Shown piece by piece: positions 15,713 to 22,355 of a DNA stretch of 40,730 nucleotides (positions are counted from its first letter, which is position 1; the number at the start of each line of letters is the position of its first letter). Under the pieces are notes generated by a model that saw only the letters and a list, made by a program, of their open reading frames with translations, was not told the origin of the DNA and ran no database searches. The stretch spans positions 1 through 40,730 of the IMG/VR virus record IMGVR_UViG_3300036827_000022; one strand, 5' to 3'. Source of the DNA: a virus. The position numbers and the translations under genes are program-made.

Positions 15713-16574
15713 TCTCTCCGCTAGAATTAACGCCAGTCACGACGTAAAAGTACGTCAGTCCGGGCTGGACAGTGAGGTCCGTATAAGTGAGGGGCACGGC
15801 GGTGCCATAGCTCCCGATCTTGGTGAAAGGCCCGCTCGACGCAGTCCCTCGATACACGTTATAACCGCTAATCGGCGCTGCGCCTACGGGGATGGAGGAC
15901 GCCGCCCAGGACAGGGCGACGCTGTGCGTGACCGGAGGAGCAGCGGAATTAAGAGTCACCGTCGCACTGATGACACTCAAAGTCGGCGGCTGAGGCGGTA
16001 TGGCAGGGGTGATGTCGAAGAATATATCTGACAGGACCCCGTTTGAAACGGTGGGAGTGAACTGGACATTGACGTTCCCCGAAATATCCCAGATAAAGTA
16101 AGTCCCGTTCTGGAAATTGGACGCGACTTCCGTATCGAGCTTCACCCCGTTCGCGGCATTCGTTAGGGTGATCGTCTCGGAGCGCCCCTGCCTATCCCAG
16201 TCTAGGAGATAAAAGGAAAGCCGATGGACCTTGCCGTCCGTCAGATTGGCCGAGAAAGTAAAACCAGGCGTCCCGTTGGTGTTGTACCAGCACGAAGCCT
16301 GCGTTGTCGCGGCCCCAGTTGAACTTTGCGCCGCCCGCACGTCCGTGGTGCTAGAACTCCACTGGTAATAGCTCCCTGAGATGTTCCCGGTCGCGGCGTT
16401 GTACGACAGATAGGAAGGGGCAGACTTCGTATCGCCTGCCAGGAGCACGCCGTCCTTCCCGTATTTTCCGATCCAGTGGCCCTGTGTGGCCGTGTCCTGT
16501 CCGACGAACTTCGCGCTGGTTTGCGCCATCGCGGGTGCGGCCATAAGCAGGAGAGCCAATGCGATTTTAATCAT
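15675..16574 (-). CDS. Secreted FN3-domain protein downstream of the capsid gene
   Basis: I choose ATG 16572-16574 because AAAGGAG lies 11 nt upstream and the product then starts with a Sec signal peptide (MIKIALALLLMAAPAMAQ). The 299-residue protein has an N-terminal domain with QGHWIGKYGKDGVLLAGD, CWYNTNGTPGFTFSANLTDG, RLSFYLLDWDRQGR and NGTYFIWDISGNVNV, which I have seen in secreted Acidobacteriota proteins. It ends in an FN3 domain (GYNVYRGTASSGPFTKIG). The longer frame to 16646 is not supported. The gene may encode a capsid decoration or an exported adhesin. Confidence 0.85.
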   Translation of the reverse strand: MIKIALALLLMAAPAMAQTSAKFVGQDTATQGHWIGKYGKDGVLLAGDTKSAPSYLSYNAATGNISGSYYQWSSSTTDVRAAQSSTGAATTQASCWYNTNGTPGFTFSANLTDGKVHRLSFYLLDWDRQGRSETITLTNAANGVKLDTEVASNFQNGTYFIWDISGNVNVQFTPTVSNGVLSDIFFDITPAIPPQPPTLSVISATVTLNSAAPPVTHSVALSWAASSIPVGAAPISGYNVYRGTASSGPFTKIGSYGTAVPLTYTDLTVQPGLTYFYVVTGVNSSGESAFSNEASAQIP

Positions 16575-16602
16575 TCCCTGAACGGCTCCTTTGCACAAAT
16601 AG

Positions 16603-16668
16603 AAAAGGGCGACGAGAATTTCTTCCGGCCGCCCTTCGTTGACCATCCTTCGCCTGGGGTGAGGCGAA
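16603..16668 (-). terminator. Double hairpin after the major capsid gene
   Basis: Five nt after the capsid stop the coding strand forms a perfect 7-bp hairpin (TTCGCCT-cacccc-AGGCGAA, 16649-16668). A second hairpin follows (AAGGGCG/CGCCCTT, 16605-16636, 18-nt loop) with a short T-tract. The next gene's AAAGGAG follows. The layout resembles the repeated two-hairpin element, but the sequence is different. It probably is a partial terminator. Confidence 0.55.
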
Positions 16669-16672
16669 CTTT

Positions 16673-18568
16673 TTACGCGCTGCCGAGAATGCCGGTGCGA
16701 ATCGTCAGCAGCCCGGGGATGTAGTTTCCGTACGTCTCATGCACGTACGTTCCGAAGGTCCACGCGCGTGTCGTCACCGGCCACTCGATCCCGTAGTAAT
16801 CCCGCTGCACAAACATTCCGCTGACGCCCGGGATGCGCGAGTGCGGATAGGGATTTTGGGTCTTGCGATAGATTATGGTTCCCGGCGGCAGCATCGGGTG
16901 GATGTAGATCGGCAATTCCTCAGATCCCGTGGCCTTCATGCTGTACTGCGACTTGTAGCCGCTCACCACGAAGCCGCCGAGGATGTTGCCCTGCGCGTCG
17001 CGGCTCACTTCGAACCGATAGGCCGGAACGCCCGAAGTGTTCTTGAACAGCGCCTGTGCGATCGAGAGCTTGGCGTCCACCGAAGCCCAAATCTCATCTG
17101 CGACGGTCTGGAAAGACCCCCACTGCGCTTTGAGGTCGTATTCGATTTCCGCCACGGCAGGCACGGAGCTCGAGGAGTTGGTCATGCCGGGAGTCAGCAA
17201 GCCGGTGTTCGTCACGCCAGTGATCGCGCTCTTGGAAGTCAGGTCGCTCATGTTGATGAACGATCCGTTGTTCACGCACCAGGCGATGATCCCGGAGAAG
17301 TCGAGAGCCTGTTGGCTGTTGTCCGTGCTCAGACCGGTAGCCGCTGCGGTGTAGCTGGCATTCGCTGTGCCGTTCGCGAGATAGACGAAAGGAACAGTGG
17401 TGATGGCCACGAGGCTGGCATTGGCAGTCGTCGGCGTGGTCGCGTCCGTGACGTCCACGAACCATGCCCATGCGAATACGCCCTTCTTCGGCAGGACGTC
17501 GGCCAGCACGTACGGATAGCTGCTCGAGGCTGAAACCACGTTCGAGGCCGCGCTCACCGCGCCCATGCCGCCCTTGATTGGATCGGTCGTGCCATCGGCG
17601 TTCGTGCGCGTGAAGCTGGGAGTCAATCCGCTCGTGACTGTCGGCGCTGCCTGATAGCCGAATTGCGCGTTGTTCGGGTTGCCGAGCATGGTCAGCTCGA
17701 CGACGCGGACAGATACGTTCGTTCCGCCGCCGCCGAATCCGGTGCCGCCATCGGTCACGAGGCCAGCCGCTCCGCTGGGAAGTGCCGTGACTCGCGCTAC
17801 GGTCGGCGTGTTGGCTGTGCCGAGAGCGAATCCGTTGAGGCCGGCCGCAGTGCCAGCGTTGCCGCCCCACATGAGAGATTCTTCTTGGAGCCACAGTTCG
17901 TTAGCGCCGCGGATGTGCTCGTCGGCTACGTTATCGGTGTAGCCTTCGCCAGCAAACTCAGCCGTGAAGGTAACAGAGCGTTCGACGCCCAGTTCGGAGT
18001 ATGTCGCAATGGCGTTGTTCTCGTTCGGGGTTGCATACGCCACGCGCTCGCCTTCTTTGGCGCCAGCGTAGGAAGTTCCCGGCCCGAGGGAGGTGTACTT
18101 CCAGTTGACCGCCGTGCCATATCCGGCGTTGACTTTGCCCCAGCGCGGCAGAGAGTTGCGCAGCGGCGTGTTGAGCGGATAAATCAGGTACGCAGGTCCG
18201 CGCAGATCGTAGAAGTTGTATCCGAGAGCGGTTGAGACCCCGGCCTTCATCATCGCTTCGCGGTAGTCGGAGACGAGAGCCTTCAGCAGTTCGTTGGCGC
18301 GATCGGCGCGATCGTTGAACTCGCTCTCGATCTTTTTCAGGTCTGCTTGCCCGATATAGCCTTTGTTGACGATCCACTCGTTGATGCCGTCGGAGGTGCG
18401 CTTGAGAGCGCCCATGCTGCGCTTGTATTTGCGGAGTTCAGCTTTGCGGTCCTCGGTCCACGCCTTCAGGACTTTTTCGGCGACGACAAACTGCTGCGCG
18501 ATCTTGGCATCTCCGAGAGGTCCAGAGTAGGGAGCGAGTTGACCGCCGCCGCGTATTCCTGCGTACAT
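16673..18568 (-). CDS. HK97-fold major capsid protein
   Basis: This 631-residue protein has an N-terminal helical region (residues about 25-100, LKAWTEDRKAELRKYKRSMG) resembling the delta domain, then capsid-like core segments (SLPRWGKVNAGYGTAVNWKY; NVADEHIRGANELWLQEESL). It ends with GTIIYRKTQNPYPHS and DYYGIEWPVTTRAWTFGTYV, matching the end of HK97-fold capsids. It is much longer than the usual 300-400 residues, with a Ser/Thr/Gly-rich insert of about residues 250-420. ATG 18566-18568 has AAGGAG 6 nt upstream and copy B of the repeated element directly before it. Confidence 0.88.
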   Translation of the reverse strand: MYAGIRGGGQLAPYSGPLGDAKIAQQFVVAEKVLKAWTEDRKAELRKYKRSMGALKRTSDGINEWIVNKGYIGQADLKKIESEFNDRADRANELLKALVSDYREAMMKAGVSTALGYNFYDLRGPAYLIYPLNTPLRNSLPRWGKVNAGYGTAVNWKYTSLGPGTSYAGAKEGERVAYATPNENNAIATYSELGVERSVTFTAEFAGEGYTDNVADEHIRGANELWLQEESLMWGGNAGTAAGLNGFALGTANTPTVARVTALPSGAAGLVTDGGTGFGGGGTNVSVRVVELTMLGNPNNAQFGYQAAPTVTSGLTPSFTRTNADGTTDPIKGGMGAVSAASNVVSASSSYPYVLADVLPKKGVFAWAWFVDVTDATTPTTANASLVAITTVPFVYLANGTANASYTAAATGLSTDNSQQALDFSGIIAWCVNNGSFINMSDLTSKSAITGVTNTGLLTPGMTNSSSSVPAVAEIEYDLKAQWGSFQTVADEIWASVDAKLSIAQALFKNTSGVPAYRFEVSRDAQGNILGGFVVSGYKSQYSMKATGSEELPIYIHPMLPPGTIIYRKTQNPYPHSRIPGVSGMFVQRDYYGIEWPVTTRAWTFGTYVHETYGNYIPGLLTIRTGILGSA

Positions 18569-18586
18569 GGTGTTCTCCTTGACCGC

Positions 18587-18646
18587 AAAAACAAAAAGGC
18601 CAGCCGGGGATCGCTCCCCAACTGGCCTCTGAACTTTCAGTCAGCC
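18587..18646 (-). terminator. Repeated two-hairpin RNA element, copy B (upstream of major capsid)
   Basis: The coding strand reads GGCTGA (18641-18646), hairpin 1 with arms CTGA/TCAG (18629-18640), then the 32-nt hairpin 2 (18597-18628) with the same outer arms AGGCCAGTT/GGCTGGCCT but apical arms GGGGA/TCCCC closing a GNRA-type GCGA loop. A T-tract (TTTTTGTTTTT) follows. GGCTGA begins 4 nt after the stop of the 51-residue gene, and the T-tract ends 8 nt before AAGGAG of the capsid gene. Confidence 0.87.
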
Positions 18647-18650
18647 TTGA

Positions 18651-18806
18651 TTACTGGAACTTTATTTTCTGCGTCACGATCTCAGCGGCGCACGGTACCC
18701 CGTCTTGAATCTTTAGCTTCTCGATCTCTCCGAATTTCAGCTTTTCGCAGAACTTGATGAAATCGGCCCAGCGGACTTTCTTATCCGCGAACTGCTCGCC
18801 CTCCAT
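18651..18806 (-). CDS. Small 51-residue hypothetical protein before the capsid gene
   Basis: ATG 18804-18806 lies 10 bp after the stop of the protease-scaffold gene and has AAGGGTG about 4 nt upstream. The product starts MEGEQFADKKVRWADFIKFC and is charged and probably helical. It lies between the protease-scaffold and capsid genes, where small head proteins often occur. I do not recognise the family. The stop abuts the repeated RNA element. Confidence 0.7.
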   Translation of the reverse strand: MEGEQFADKKVRWADFIKFCEKLKFGEIEKLKIQDGVPCAAEIVTQKIKFQ

Positions 18807-18815
18807 CGGTCACCC

Positions 18816-20069
18816 TTAGACTGGTAGCGGATCGGCCTGCTGGATCTGTTCAGCCTTCTTGAGTTCGGCATCGCGCGGCACGGCGAACAGTCGGGCCGGT
18901 GAAGGAGCCGGAAGAGCATCGACCGCTTTCTTCACCGCATCGGCGATCAGCTTCTCGGCGTCGGCCTTCGTCATGGAATCGGATGTACCATTCGTCGCGG
19001 CGGCTGCGGCGGCTGCTTTGGCTGCGGCATCTTTCGCGGCAGCGTCGTCAACTGGTCGAAGTTCATCGAGCAGCGCCTTCAGCGCCTTCTCCGCTTCCTT
19101 TTCGTCCGAGCCCATCACGTCCTTAGCGGCCTTCATGCATTTGCCGAGATGAGTAGACATTTTCTCGTGCATTCCGCCGAGCGCCGTATGCGCCTTGTGC
19201 ATGGCGTCGTGATGCTCCATCGCGGATTCCATGTGGGCGTGCAGCGCGGCCAGACCCTTCTTGGCTTTGGCGAGATCGTCGGAGGGCACGAACTGCTTTT
19301 TGAATTCGTCCTCGCTGATGCCGAGGGCCGCTGCGCATTTCTTGATCTGTTCAGGATTCATGTTCGCTCCTGTTGCTGCGCTATGTTTTGCCATCAAACT
19401 ATCGACCAGCGCACGCAATTTTTCTACGTGTGTGTCTAATTCAGAATCACTCGCAAACGTGAAGGTCTCAAATTCCTTCGAGAGGTCGTCCATGAGTGCG
19501 GCAGCCTTCGGCTTTTCAAGAGATTGCGTTAGTGCTTTAGTGATCCGCTCGACATCCGCGTCGGTGAGCTTTTGCTCCGGCGTCTTGTACATCTCGACCG
19601 TGCCGTCCGCTTTGGCGTACTCGATGAATGCTCCCGGCAGACACGGGTTATCGACGAGAGATACTTCGCCAGGCTGCGCGGTGTAATATTTTTTGGCTCC
19701 TTCGGTCCATCGCTTGACATACTTTCCGCCTTGGCTGAATCCGAGAAGAACTTTTTCCGTGACCTTCTTCCACGTGGAATCGTCCACGACTTTGAAGGCC
19801 ATGCGGATTTGTTTCTTCGTATCGTCGAAGTCAATCGTCTTTCCGGCGCCGGCTGCGTGCAGTTGGTGCATCTCGCGCAGCGGCATAATGTTCTGGCCGT
19901 CGGAGGCTTTGCCTAGCTCATCGTTAACCGCTTTGTATTCTGGTTTGGTCGAATCGTAATGGCAGGTCTCGCCGTCCTTGTCCTCGGCCTCTGCCGTGAC
20001 GAGTCCGTAGACGAGGTGCTGCTCAAGATCGACTTTGACGAGGGGGAAAAACTTTAGGAACTTGTCCAC
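18816..20069 (-). CDS. XkdF-like prohead protease fused to a scaffold domain
   Basis: A 417-residue protein. The first 180 residues resemble XkdF-like putative serine proteases of phage heads (VYGLVTAEAEDKDGE, HQLHAAGAGKT, then GEVSLVDNPCLPGAFIEYAK). The remainder is Ala/Lys/Glu-rich helix with a His-rich stretch (HAHMESAMEHHDAMHKAH), fitting a fused scaffold. The likely start is GTG 20067-20069. The probable job is capsid maturation, with the C-terminal part acting as an assembly scaffold that is then cleaved. The position before the capsid gene agrees. Confidence 0.82.
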   Translation of the reverse strand: MDKFLKFFPLVKVDLEQHLVYGLVTAEAEDKDGETCHYDSTKPEYKAVNDELGKASDGQNIMPLREMHQLHAAGAGKTIDFDDTKKQIRMAFKVVDDSTWKKVTEKVLLGFSQGGKYVKRWTEGAKKYYTAQPGEVSLVDNPCLPGAFIEYAKADGTVEMYKTPEQKLTDADVERITKALTQSLEKPKAAALMDDLSKEFETFTFASDSELDTHVEKLRALVDSLMAKHSAATGANMNPEQIKKCAAALGISEDEFKKQFVPSDDLAKAKKGLAALHAHMESAMEHHDAMHKAHTALGGMHEKMSTHLGKCMKAAKDVMGSDEKEAEKALKALLDELRPVDDAAAKDAAAKAAAAAAATNGTSDSMTKADAEKLIADAVKKAVDALPAPSPARLFAVPRDAELKKAEQIQQADPLPV

Positions 20070-20154
20070 GCGCGCAGCATACCAGATGCGGCTATCGCTT
20101 TCTGTTCGCTGTGCTCAATTAGGAAACTCCGCGCTTCACGGTCTCGCGTAAGTT

Positions 20155-20694
20155 TTACGGCAACGCATTTATCGCAGCTCCAATTATAGGTGCTTCGTAC
20201 GTCGTCACCCCCGCTTCCGTGGGGTGAAGTTTATCGGAATTGAACCAAGTCGCATTAGTCGAACATCCATCGCACCCTAGGGGCGTTCCAGTGAAGTCCG
20301 CAATGCCGTCCGCGCCCGCTGAGTTCGCTAGAATTAGCGCGTTGTAAGAATTCTTCTGCGTCTCTTCCCCTGCCCGGCTGAGCATCGTCGGCACAATCAC
20401 CTTCCAACCTACTGCGTGGCGAGCAGCCACGTAGCTGGTCATATCTGCGTACACAGTGGATACTGACGTTCCAAAAAAGAAATCATTTGTTCCACCCCAA
20501 ATAACCACCACATTCTTCTGCCCAGTAACATAAAGACGGTCGATATTCGCCGGCGCATTTGCCAGCATCGTTGCCAAAGTCTCTCCGGGAATCCCCCAGT
20601 TGATGATGTTCCACGCACCATTGAGCGCCAGATAGCTCGTATATGGAGTAGGAGCCAAATCTCCAGACGTAATTGAATCGCCATCCGCAACCAT
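20155..20694 (-). CDS. SGNH/GDSL-type hydrolase next to the fibre gene
   Basis: With ATG 20692-20694 the product has 179 residues and no signal peptide. The ATG lies 13 nt after the stop of the fibre gene and has GGAG immediately upstream; the longer frame to 20763 overlaps that gene. The SGNH blocks are visible: GDSIT with S7, WGIPGETL, GGTND with N70, and SDKLHPTE with D154 and H157. Such enzymes remove acyl groups from sugars. With a fibre-like neighbour it may deacetylate the host surface glycan during adsorption, but this is inferred. Confidence 0.87.
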   Translation of the reverse strand: MVADGDSITSGDLAPTPYTSYLALNGAWNIINWGIPGETLATMLANAPANIDRLYVTGQKNVVVIWGGTNDFFFGTSVSTVYADMTSYVAARHAVGWKVIVPTMLSRAGEETQKNSYNALILANSAGADGIADFTGTPLGCDGCSTNATWFNSDKLHPTEAGVTTYEAPIIGAAINALP

Positions 20695-20707
20695 GTCTCC
20701 AGGAAGG

Positions 20708-22276
20708 TCAATTAAACACCATGTAACTAACGCAGGCCGGATTGGTCGCGAGCGTTGAACCAATCTGGATCGTAAAACTCGCTCCGGCGCTGCGGGCCGT
20801 CACGACAGGCTGCGTAAGAGTAGCTAGCGTGGTATTGCAGGTAACTCCGGAAATCGTCAGGCTCTCATCGATCGTTAGAACGATCCGGCTATTCGCCGTA
20901 ACTGCGGTAGTATTTACTTGCAGCGTGGGAGTCGAACCTGTCGGGATGGCGACAGCCCCCGATGCCGCCGATCCGCAGACGGCAGGAGATGCCCCATTCG
21001 CGCAATTCGTTTCCGTTGAGTACGATTTCGCGGAGAAATTCGTCTGTGCCGATCCATCGGCTAATTCAGCCTGGAGGCCGGTGCCGTTCACCTGAAATGC
21101 TGGGAAACTACTAGTAACTCCCCCGAAGTTAAGCCGAGTAAATCCTGTTGCGGCATTATTGAAGAATGTAGCGATTCCGTCGACGCTCGATCCCCACTTC
21201 GATCTAGTGTTGATAACAAACTGTGTCGTCGCTCCTGCTGTGACGGATCCGGACGAAAACAGCGTCTGGGCGCTTAATTGGCCTCCAGCTTGGAGAGCGA
21301 ATAAAGAACTTCCTCCGTTAGCGTGGAAGTCGAAAATCAACGCATTAGCGGAGAGTCCGGAGCAAGTATTGATTCCAAATACTGTCCCGTTCGTGTTCCA
21401 CGTTGACGGCTGCGTTGACCCGGCGCAATTCAGATAGTAGAGCGGGACGGTCGTCGTACCGCTTCCACCTGAAATTGGAGCACCGCTCAAAGTCCAAGCG
21501 GGAGCGGAGAGTGCTCCATTTTGAGCCGACGTGAGAGTTCCCGGTAACGTAAACGCCGTCGGGATTGACAAAGTAGGATTCGCTCCGCCCGTCGAGGAAA
21601 CTTGGTTGGCGGTGCCGCTAACGGAAGCGACGCCGCTGGCGCTACTGCACCCGCTACCGGCATTTGACAAATCACCGCACGCAATTGAGACATTTGAAGA
21701 TAGAGCGTGACCGGCAACAGTCGTCGAGGTAGGCACGGCACCGAGATCCGAATTTGTAACGGTCACGTTCCCGTTGAGCGCGTGCCCATTGACGGTAATC
21801 GTGTTCGGCACGGCTCCGGTTACTTGATCCACCGTGTAATCTCCGGACACGGAAACGACTATCCCCGTGCGCCCGAATACGGAGGAAACCGCACCGGCTG
21901 CTCCGGTCGGCGCAGTCGAATAAAGAATCGTCACTGTTGCCGTGCCGCTGGAATAGGACGATGGGCGGACGCGGAAGACATTCTGTGCGGTGATCGTATA
22001 GGTCGTCACGCCTGGCGATGTGATGCTCGAACCTGCCGAGGTCCACGTGTTCCCGCTGTCGGCCGATTGCTCTGGAGCAAGTGTTGCGCTGAACGTATTA
22101 CCCACGGTCACTGCGACGCTTGATGCGTTTACAGGAAGTGTCTGAATAACACAGGAGGAGTTAGATGTTGCCTGACACGGACCTGCCGCGGTGATGTTGC
22201 CGGTGATCGGGTTGACCTGGCCGCGCAGCAAGGTCGGACAGCAGAGCAGGAACAGCAGCCAAAGTAATCGTTTCAT
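20708..22276 (-). CDS. Signal-peptide fibre-like protein between portal and capsid genes
   Basis: ATG 22274-22276, preceded by GGAGGAG, gives 522 residues starting with a signal peptide (MKRLLWLLFLLCCPTLLRGQ). The central part has fibre repeats such as VFGRTGIVVSVSGDYTVDQV and VNGHALNGNVTVTNSDLGAV, familiar from phage tail fibres. The C-terminus is a Ser/Thr-rich beta region (SRIVLTIDESLTISGVTC). The longer frame to 22312 runs into the repeated RNA element, so I reject it. A Sec signal on a fibre is unusual: it may be a secreted accessory adhesin or a host-derived leader. Confidence 0.84.
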   Translation of the reverse strand: MKRLLWLLFLLCCPTLLRGQVNPITGNITAAGPCQATSNSSCVIQTLPVNASSVAVTVGNTFSATLAPEQSADSGNTWTSAGSSITSPGVTTYTITAQNVFRVRPSSYSSGTATVTILYSTAPTGAAGAVSSVFGRTGIVVSVSGDYTVDQVTGAVPNTITVNGHALNGNVTVTNSDLGAVPTSTTVAGHALSSNVSIACGDLSNAGSGCSSASGVASVSGTANQVSSTGGANPTLSIPTAFTLPGTLTSAQNGALSAPAWTLSGAPISGGSGTTTVPLYYLNCAGSTQPSTWNTNGTVFGINTCSGLSANALIFDFHANGGSSLFALQAGGQLSAQTLFSSGSVTAGATTQFVINTRSKWGSSVDGIATFFNNAATGFTRLNFGGVTSSFPAFQVNGTGLQAELADGSAQTNFSAKSYSTETNCANGASPAVCGSAASGAVAIPTGSTPTLQVNTTAVTANSRIVLTIDESLTISGVTCNTTLATLTQPVVTARSAGASFTIQIGSTLATNPACVSYMVFN

Positions 22277-22286
22277 CTCTCCTCCC

Positions 22287-22348
22287 AAAAAACAAAAAGG
22301 CCAGCCGAGCATTTCTGCTCAACTGGCCTCAGGTATTTCCTGTCAGCC
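22287..22348 (-). terminator. Repeated two-hairpin RNA element, copy C (upstream of fibre)
   Basis: The coding strand reads GGCTGA (22343-22348), hairpin 1 with arms CAGG/CCTG (22330-22342), and the 32-nt hairpin 2 (22298-22329) with outer arms AGGCCAGTT/GGCTGGCCT, apical arms GAGCA/TGCTC and a GNRA-type GAAA loop. A T-tract (TTTTTGTTTTTT) then runs into GGGAGGAGAG of the fibre gene. GGCTGA starts 7 nt after the stop of the portal-MuF gene. Confidence 0.87.
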
Positions 22349-22355
22349 TAAACTT

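Noticed and set aside
16739-17533. 264-residue plus-strand frame
   Set aside because: It is an antisense shadow of the capsid gene with an Arg/His-rich product and no known domain.
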